DNA of 64,000 nt, from positions 1 through 64,000 of the forward strand of contig JAEKNU010000004.1 in assembly GCA_016838895.1 (NCBI GenBank), in the 5' to 3' direction. The notes under the pieces are model-generated. The model ran no database searches and was not told where the DNA came from. It worked only from the letters and a program-made list of their open reading frames with translations. The translations under genes and the position numbers were made by a program. This stretch comes from Chloroflexota bacterium (GTDB taxonomy: Bacteria; Chloroflexota; Anaerolineae; Anaerolineales; Anaerolineaceae). This document shows positions 63,801-64,000 of this stretch, one piece after another; within the stretch, counting starts at the first letter, position 1; every line of letters begins with the position of its first letter.

Positions 63801-64000
63801 GATGCAGATTTGTTACAACAGGCGATTTATAATCTTGTAGAAAATGCAATAAAATTTTCACCCGTTAAAGGCCGCGTGCGTGTTGTATATGAGGAGCTAG
63901 ACCAGGAAGCGTTATTTAGTGTTGAGGATAATGGTATTGGCATAGCGCCTCTGGATCTGAAAGGAATCTTTGAACACCAGCCACAACGTGGAAGTTCGGA
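60849..64000 (+). CDS. Large membrane sensor histidine kinase (3' end outside the window)
   Basis: The frame is open from the ATG at 60849 (GAGG 8 bases upstream) to the window end, giving at least 1050 residues. About eight membrane segments fill residues 20-272. They are followed by an external Cache-like sensor domain (about 275-510), another membrane segment (about 513-535), HAMP (about 535-590), GAF (about 600-748) and PAS (about 755-862). The HisKA phospho-acceptor is His878 (VSHDLRVPLSMM). The ATPase domain has its N-box NLVENAIKFSP (about 995) and G1 box VEDNGIGIAP (about 1020). The G2 box and end are cut off. The ligand is unknown. No response regulator is visible next to it. Confidence 0.92.
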   Translation, partial: MQMIFTIIENSPYFILFQNSYEWVIWGVLLSILLIVIIRNWHIRIPKQRNEQTLVLFFLITLPICAFVFGVRPIGTYLQPLPGLPIEPQAPALMFLAVLPLLYWAGTSGKSLAILAGLIIGGLNGFWESHSLMTPIEYGFIGLTMAIFLRQDYRTYFYKFVRHPFGCAITAAILTSPLYVFSTFLTTQGSLPVKLDFAFTQTYLLILVRAGEIIFAGLIAEVLYLLRIGRWYRPLKVIPSPAESSIQIRFFNRIAPFLLLLLIGLMAGDWLIAGNAARNLLEDRLESTASIAAKNLPYFMETGQNLLLDLADPDLVGRDQDQVQAALAEKLRVVPFFRQLFLFDAEGNAIAGYPLNSLEEIQPAREEIAGIKFARDGVLIQTYTIDPWLNHQSAQISMIAGIQDKNGDLLGVLLGRTDLSSNPYTQPAIQALNEINIAGGEGMIVDENNRIIYHPISSLVMSEYIGTLPDQPGFSENLSMDGTQSYVYYYPVAGRPWKVLLSVPIAQSQQIALDIAIPLFVLIVIFSVVVSLSLRFGLRSVTSSLNLLATEASTIADGDLNYTLRSHNEDEVGKFSQSFERMRITLKRRIEELDGLLKVSEGVARHINAEDSIERILEIALLQGADSVRILLIDQQENNESTHKIRSFSAGELANDFAALDQQILDMMALEDQIIISNTNRMRRLKLMPMKHKPGALIALPLRMEDAYYGVLWLGFKSSRTFDAEQVQFLNTLSNHASIAAANASLFSRAVIGRQRLEAVLRATPEAVLVINEDKKVILMNPAALKVEGLIQKAEVDCPIEQVIKNPEIKKILLDSPASPFDSSYEVNMPNGHSYDVTLSPVWISEEIPAGVVCIMRDITRYKQQDLMKSDFVATVSHDLRVPLSMMRGYATMLPMVGEINEQQRDYMEKIQASIERMIKLTHNVLNVQRIESGMALDIKEIDPGKIVEMVNQILAPQTTQKKIDLSYEIKLLHDNEQIRLIEADADLLQQAIYNLVENAIKFSPVKGRVRVVYEELDQEALFSVEDNGIGIAPLDLKGIFEHQPQRGSS

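Overview
The window looks like a piece of chromosome from a monoderm, fairly AT-rich member of the Chloroflexota, most likely class Anaerolineae. The case rests on gene content. There are secreted lipoproteins and membrane-anchored proteins with Thr/Pro-rich linkers. Two integral-membrane proteins belong to the DUF2298 ('Chlor_Arch_YYY') type known from Chloroflexi and Archaea. Mevalonate kinase, isopentenyl phosphate kinase and a DPPR-synthase-like UbiA protein form one block. TopA carries an extra N-terminal zinc-finger-like segment. I saw no IS element, prophage, CRISPR array, integron or rRNA operon; this is mostly housekeeping and cell-envelope DNA. GC content and codon usage were not computed.

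Layout. 1-4.4 kb: a cobalamin riboswitch ahead of metE, then ssrA (tmRNA, minus strand), a CorA-type transporter and tRNA-Val(UAC). 4.4-8.8 kb: an FAH-family enzyme, an orphan OmpR-type response regulator, then yebC-ruvC-TrmH-type methyltransferase-ruvA. 9-13.5 kb: an Atg22-like MFS transporter and uvrA. 13.6-24.2 kb: an envelope region with a LysM protein, queG, two NBR1-Ig-like lipoproteins, two M23 metallopeptidase-type proteins, a TolB-like propeller and three membrane proteins of unknown role, one with a helix-turn-helix-like tail. 24.2-26.9 kb: a small hypothetical, a DUF1015 protein and a DegV protein. 27-35.5 kb: ffh-rpsP-khpA-rimM-dprA-manC-topA and a membrane protein behind an operator-like palindrome. 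35.5-39.9 kb (minus strand): greA, a dGTPase-like HD hydrolase and the isoprenoid block. 39.9-42.6 kb: tlyA and lepA.

42.6-58.5 kb is the most unusual part. It is a co-directional run of a flippase-like membrane protein, a nucleotide-sugar epimerase, a GT4 glycosyltransferase, a methyltransferase and four large multi-spanning GT-C-type proteins. One of these is a 1757-residue fusion of a GT39-like half, a duplicated beta-rich domain and a DUF2298 half. I read it as a surface-glycan or protein-glycosylation locus that uses polyprenyl-phosphate sugars. The nearby isoprenoid block could supply the lipid carrier and manC could supply GDP-mannose. That link is inference.

58.7-64 kb: cmk, a C69/secernin-type Ntn hydrolase and a large sensor histidine kinase that runs off the right edge.

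Many starts were moved from the longest ORF to an internal ATG, GTG or TTG with a better ribosome binding site; the reasons are given per gene. Recurring signals include extended -10 boxes (TGGTATAAT) and stop codons lying inside terminator hairpins.
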